This document shows positions 35,905 through 38,931 of a stretch of DNA of 38,931 bases, one piece after another (the stretch's first letter is position 1; each line of letters opens with the position of its first letter). The DNA is taken from contig CAMLKR010000008.1 of NCBI GenBank assembly GCA_946480565.1, positions 1-38,931 on the forward strand, in the 5' to 3' direction. The notes under the pieces were generated by a model that was not told where the DNA came from, ran no database searches, and saw only the letters and a list, made by a program, of their open reading frames with translations. This DNA comes from an uncultured Arenimonas sp. (GTDB lineage: Bacteria > Pseudomonadota > Gammaproteobacteria > Xanthomonadales > Xanthomonadaceae). Made by a program: the position numbers and the translations under genes.

Positions 35905-36423
35905 ATGCACTGCCCCTTCTGCCAGCACGAAGACACCCGCGTGATCGACTCGCGCGTGTCCGAGGATGGGTCGACCATCCGGCGCCGGCGCGAGTGCGAG
36001 CATTGCGGCGAACGTTTCAACACCTTCGAAACCGCCGAACTCAAGCTGCCGGCCATCGTCAAGAGCGACGGCCGCCGCGAGGCCTTCGACGAGCGCAAGC
36101 TGCGGGTCAGCTTCGACCGCGCGCTGCAGAAGCGGCCGGTTTCGGCCGAACAGATCGACGACGCGGTGCGTTCGGTCATCCACTCCCTGCGCCTGAGCGG
36201 CGAGCGCGAACTGCCCTCGCTGCGCGTGGGCGAGTTCGTGATGGCCGAACTGAAGAAACTCGACCAGGTCGCCTACGTGCGCTTCGCCTCGGTCTACCGA
36301 AAGTTCGAGGACGTGCAGGCCTTCCGCGAAGAGATCGAGCGCCTGGAGCGCGACCTGCCCGGCCTCGAGGGCCTGCAGCTGCCCCTGCTGGACGTGCCGG
36401 CCCCCGACAAGGCCAGGCGCTGA
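35905..36423 (+). CDS. nrdR: Transcriptional repressor NrdR
   Basis: A 172-residue regulator of ribonucleotide reductase genes. The N-terminal zinc ribbon uses C3, C6, C31 and C34 (MHCPFC and CEHCGERF). The ATP-cone domain (about 49-139) begins with the [22 protein letters not shown] segment and senses dATP/ATP, so that NrdR represses nrd genes when dATP is high. Length is slightly above the usual 150-160 because of a C-terminal tail rich in Leu, Pro and Asp. Position between glyA and the rib genes is typical of gammaproteobacteria (nrdR-ribD). I saw no NrdR-box pair inside the window, and no nrd gene is present. Confidence 0.97.
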   Translation: MHCPFCQHEDTRVIDSRVSEDGSTIRRRRECEHCGERFNTFETAELKLPAIVKSDGRREAFDERKLRVSFDRALQKRPVSAEQIDDAVRSVIHSLRLSGERELPSLRVGEFVMAELKKLDQVAYVRFASVYRKFEDVQAFREEIERLERDLPGLEGLQLPLLDVPAPDKARR

Positions 36424-36428
36424 GCCCC

Positions 36429-36893
36429 GTGGACATCCGCTGCCTGGCCGACCACCCCGGCCACGTGCCGGTGCTGGCGCGCTGGCACCACGCGCAGTGG
36501 GCCCATCTCTACGACGGCTGGACGCTCGAAGTCGCCGAGGCGGAGCTGCGCGACCACGCCACCCGCCGCACCATGCCCACCACCCTGATCGCGATCGAGG
36601 GCGATGAACTGCTGGGTTCGGTCAGCCTGGTCGAAGAAGACGCACCCGAACTGCGCGACCACGGCGACGCCTGGCTGGCCAGCCTGTACGTGCGCCCGGA
36701 GGCCCGCGGCCGCGGCCTGGGCGCGCTGCTGGCCCGGGCCCTGGTCGCCTTCGCCGCCGACCAGGGCGTTGAACGCCTGTGGCTGTTCACCCCCGAACAT
36801 GAACGTTTCTACCGCCGGCTGGGCTGGCGCAGCGACGGCACCGCCACCCTGCGCGGCACGCCGGTGCATTTGATGGATATCCTTCCCGCATGA
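36429..36893 (+). CDS. GNAT family N-acetyltransferase, GTG start
   Basis: A 154-residue acetyltransferase of the GNAT fold. The acetyl-CoA binding motif A is VRPEARGRGLGALL (about 93-106), preceded by the beta strand AWLASLYV; the final part EHERFYRRLGWR is the usual C-terminal substrate and CoA region. The substrate is unknown. The start is taken as GTG at 36429, 5 bases after the nrdR stop; no ATG gives a full first strand. It overlaps ribD by 4 bases (ATGA), so it is an inserted member of the nrdR-rib operon. It has no known role in riboflavin synthesis. Confidence 0.85.
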   Translation: MDIRCLADHPGHVPVLARWHHAQWAHLYDGWTLEVAEAELRDHATRRTMPTTLIAIEGDELLGSVSLVEEDAPELRDHGDAWLASLYVRPEARGRGLGALLARALVAFAADQGVERLWLFTPEHERFYRRLGWRSDGTATLRGTPVHLMDILPA

Positions 36894-37975
36894 GCTTCAC
36901 CGCCGTCGACCACGCCCACATGGCCCGCGCGCTCCAGCTGGCGGAGCGGGCGGCGTTCACCACCAAGCCCAATCCGATGGTAGGTTGCGTGATCGCCGAC
37001 GGCGAACGGGTGCTGGGCGAAGGCTGGCACGAACGTGCCGGCGAGCCGCATGCCGAAGTGCATGCACTGCGCGCCGCCGGTTCGCGCGCGCAGGGCGCCA
37101 CCGCCTACGTCACGCTGGAGCCGTGTTCGCACCACGGCCGCACCGGGCCCTGCGCCGATGCGCTGGTGGGCGCAGGCGTCACCCGCGTGGTCGCCGCCAG
37201 CCGCGATCCCTTCTACCAGGTGGCGGGGCAGGGCTTCGCCAAGCTCACCGCGGCCGGCATCACGGTCGAACACGGGCTGATGGAGACGGCGGCGCGGCAT
37301 CTGAACCGCGGGTTTTTCTCGCGCATCGAACGCGGCCGGCCCTGGGTGCGGGTGAAGCTGGGCATGAGCCTGGACGGCCGCACCGCGCTGGCCAGCGGCG
37401 AATCGAAGTGGATCACCTCGGACGCCTCGCGCGCCGACGTGATGCGCTGGCGCGCGCGCTCCGGCGCGATCCTGACCGGCATCGGCACCGTGCTGGCCGA
37501 TGATCCGAAACTCACTGTGCGCCTGCCCGGGGGCGAGGCCTTCGTGCCGCCGCTGCGCGTGGTGCTGGACGAACGCGGGCGCCTGCCGGCGACGTCCGCG
37601 CTGCTGACCGACGGCGCCGCGCCCACGCTGGCCGTGCATGCCGACGACGTGGTGCCCGACTACGGCGACGAGGTCAGCGCCTTCGCGGTGCGCCGCGGCG
37701 GCCTGGGCCTGGACCTCAACGCCGTGCTGTCGCAGCTGGCCCAGCGCGGCGTCAACGAGCTGCAGGTCGAGACCGGCGCCACGCTGTCGGGCGCCTTGCT
37801 CAGCGCCGGCCTGGTCGACGAGCTGCTGCTCTACGTCGCGCCGGTGCTGCTTGGCGAACGCGGCCGCCCCCTGTTCGCCGGCATCGACCCGGCGACGATG
37901 TCGGAGCGGCTGGGCCTGCGGTTGCTGGAGACGCGGCAGGTGGGGCCGGATCTGCGGCTGCTGCTGGCGGCGTAA
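36890..37975 (+). CDS. ribD: Bifunctional riboflavin deaminase/reductase RibD
   Basis: A 361-residue enzyme catalysing two steps of riboflavin synthesis: deamination of the pyrimidine made from GTP, then NADPH reduction of its ribose. The N-terminal cytidine-deaminase-like domain (about 1-145) has zinc ligands H54 (PHAEVHAL, with catalytic E56), C79 and C88 ([12 protein letters not shown]). The C-terminal reductase domain (about 147-361) starts [17 protein letters not shown] and includes [20 protein letters not shown]. Both halves are full length. The ATG overlaps the GNAT stop. ribE follows after 116 bases with its own likely promoter. Confidence 0.97.
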   Translation: MSFTAVDHAHMARALQLAERAAFTTKPNPMVGCVIADGERVLGEGWHERAGEPHAEVHALRAAGSRAQGATAYVTLEPCSHHGRTGPCADALVGAGVTRVVAASRDPFYQVAGQGFAKLTAAGITVEHGLMETAARHLNRGFFSRIERGRPWVRVKLGMSLDGRTALASGESKWITSDASRADVMRWRARSGAILTGIGTVLADDPKLTVRLPGGEAFVPPLRVVLDERGRLPATSALLTDGAAPTLAVHADDVVPDYGDEVSAFAVRRGGLGLDLNAVLSQLAQRGVNELQVETGATLSGALLSAGLVDELLLYVAPVLLGERGRPLFAGIDPATMSERLGLRLLETRQVGPDLRLLLAA

Positions 37976-38043
37976 ACGCATCACTGCAAGCCAGCGTTCC
38001 ACCCTTGGCTGGGCGAGACCACGGCCTGAGCACACCCAAGGCT

Positions 38044-38049
38044 TACAAT
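38044..38049 (+). promoter_or_regulatory. Putative -10 box (TACAAT) for ribE-ribB
   Basis: CTTACAAT lies 43 bases before the ribE ATG inside the 116-base gap after ribD. It suggests that ribE and ribB can be transcribed apart from ribD. The gap is too short and lacks the conserved helices for an FMN riboswitch. Confidence 0.45.
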
Positions 38050-38091
38050 GGGCGCCCCGCCGCCGTCCCGGCCGGCCCCGAGCCTCACTCC

Positions 38092-38697
38092 ATGTTCACA
38101 GGCCTGATCCAATCCGTCGGCCGCCTGGTCGCCCGCGAGTCGCGCGGCGGCGACCAGCGGTTGAAATTCTCCTGGGGCACGATGCCCGCGCACGACATCG
38201 CGCTGGGCGAGTCGATCGCGGTCAGCGGCTGCTGCCTGACGGTGGTCGAATTCGACGCCGCGGGCTGGGCCGCCGACGTGTCGAACGAGACGCTGGCCCT
38301 GACCACGCTCGGTTCGCTCGAAGAGGGCAGTGCGGTGAACCTGGAACGTTCGCTGTTGCCGACGGATCGCCTCGGTGGCCATCTGGTGTCCGGCCATGTC
38401 GATGCCGTCGGCAAGGTCGACAAGGTCTGGGACGACGGCCGCAGCCAGCGCTGGCGCTTCAGCGCGCCGGCGTCGGTGCTGCGCTACGTGGCGGTGAAAG
38501 GCTCGATCGCGGTGGACGGCACCAGCCTCACCGTCAATGCCGTCGATGCCGGCGGCTTCGAGGTGAACCTGGTGCCGCACACCGTCGCCCACACCGCCTT
38601 CGGCGAAACCGCGGTCGGCGCCGCGGTCAATCTCGAGGTCGACACCGTCGCCCGCTACGTCGAGCGCCTGCTGGCGGCTCGCGAGGAAAACGCATGA
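38092..38697 (+). CDS. ribE: Riboflavin synthase, alpha chain
   Basis: A 201-residue enzyme that disproportionates two lumazine molecules to riboflavin and the pyrimidine precursor. It consists of two lumazine-binding repeats: the first from [12 protein letters not shown] with [16 protein letters not shown] segment ([11 protein letters not shown]), the second from [15 protein letters not shown] with [13 protein letters not shown]. The ATG at 38092 gives the invariant MFTG start; an ATG at 38005 upstream adds 29 unrelated residues. Named ribC in E. coli and ribE in Bacillus-style nomenclature. It overlaps ribB by 4 bases (ATGA). Confidence 0.97.
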   Translation: MFTGLIQSVGRLVARESRGGDQRLKFSWGTMPAHDIALGESIAVSGCCLTVVEFDAAGWAADVSNETLALTTLGSLEEGSAVNLERSLLPTDRLGGHLVSGHVDAVGKVDKVWDDGRSQRWRFSAPASVLRYVAVKGSIAVDGTSLTVNAVDAGGFEVNLVPHTVAHTAFGETAVGAAVNLEVDTVARYVERLLAAREENA

Positions 38698-38931
38698 GCT
38701 TCGCCACCGTTCCCGAACTGCTGGAAGAGATCCGCCAGGGCCGCATGGTGGTCATCGTCGACGACGAGGACCGCGAGAACGAGGGCGACCTGATCATGGC
38801 CGCCGAACTGGTGCGGCCCGGCGACATCAACTTCATGGTCACGCATGCGCGCGGCCTGGTCTGCCTGTCGCTGACCCGCGAGCGCTGCCGCCAGCTGGGC
38901 CTGGGCCCGATGGTGCGCGACAACAACTCGC
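38694..38931 (+). CDS. ribB: 3,4-dihydroxy-2-butanone-4-phosphate synthase RibB or RibBA, 5' part
   Basis: The first 79 codons of the enzyme that makes the four-carbon unit of riboflavin from ribulose 5-phosphate. The acidic active-site loop [12 protein letters not shown] and the [22 protein letters not shown] segment are clear. The gene runs off the right edge, so it cannot be told whether it is RibB alone or the fused RibBA with a GTP cyclohydrolase II (or degenerate) domain, which is common in Xanthomonadaceae. It overlaps ribE by 4 bases (ATGA). Confidence 0.95.
   Translation, partial: MSFATVPELLEEIRQGRMVVIVDDEDRENEGDLIMAAELVRPGDINFMVTHARGLVCLSLTRERCRQLGLGPMVRDNNS

Noticed and set aside
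35905..36423. NrdR box pair controlling a gene in the window
   Set aside because: No pair of the conserved 16-base NrdR boxes was noticed upstream of any gene here and no nrd gene is present.
37989..38040. Hairpin after ribD as terminator
   Set aside because: Only short (5-6 bp) arms with long loops can be drawn and there is no U-tract.
37976..38091. FMN riboswitch before ribE
   Set aside because: The gap is only 116 bases and does not show the conserved paired elements of the RFN aptamer; a plain -10 box explains it better.

Overview
The window is a GC-rich chromosomal segment of a gammaproteobacterium, most likely of the Xanthomonadaceae/Lysobacteraceae (Xanthomonas, Lysobacter, Luteimonas and relatives). 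The grounds are gene order and gene content: a type II secretion cluster in the Xanthomonas xps order E-F-G-H-I-J-K-L-M-N-D without a separate gspC, the divergent pairs pepA-holC / lptF-lptG, xerD followed by dsbC, and glyA-nrdR-ribD-ribE-ribB. Genes are tightly packed, many with 1-4 base ATGA or GTGA overlaps. No rRNA, tRNA, CRISPR array, intact insertion sequence or prophage was seen. Genus and species cannot be fixed from this sequence alone.

Layout. 1-2149 (minus): a membrane-anchored PAS-PAS-GGDEF-EAL cyclic-di-GMP protein, cut by the left edge. 2285-4789 (plus): ygfB, pepP and a secreted protein of unknown function, converging on holC. 4828-6739 (minus): holC and pepA. 6860-9042 (plus): lptF-lptG, the permease pair of the LPS transport machine. 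9039-9491 (minus): an RDD membrane protein. 9537-15248 (plus): xerD, dsbC (with a lipobox) and purL. 15372-16007: a secreted TPR-like protein. 16051-31133 (plus): one apparent 16-gene operon, the 11-gene Xps type II secretion system followed without a break by a Wzm/Wzt glycan ABC exporter, two GT2 glycosyltransferases and a methyltransferase with a C-terminal helix. 31203-32864 (minus): ettA. 33175-34503 (plus): creD. 34645-38931 (plus): glyA, nrdR, a GNAT acetyltransferase, ribD, ribE and ribB, cut by the right edge.

How the genes work together. Much of the window serves the cell envelope: LptFG lifts LPS from the inner membrane, the Xps system moves folded proteins through the outer membrane, Wzm/Wzt with its glycosyltransferases and methyltransferase probably makes and exports a surface polysaccharide, and DsbC isomerises disulfides in the periplasm. 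Purine synthesis (purL), one-carbon metabolism (glyA), riboflavin synthesis (ribD/E/B) and NrdR control of ribonucleotide reductase make up the housekeeping part.

The most unusual non-coding structure is a set of three long inverted repeats within 3.5 kb (31133-31196, 32988-33076, 34515-34593). They share an outer module around GGGGTCAG but differ inside, with matching changes on both arms. They lie exactly in the gaps around ettA, creD and glyA and look like a family of mobile palindromic elements. The clearest gene-level oddities are the fusion of a complete type II secretion operon to a glycan export module, a GspE without its zinc-binding cysteines, and a GspN that carries what looks like the GspC HR domain.
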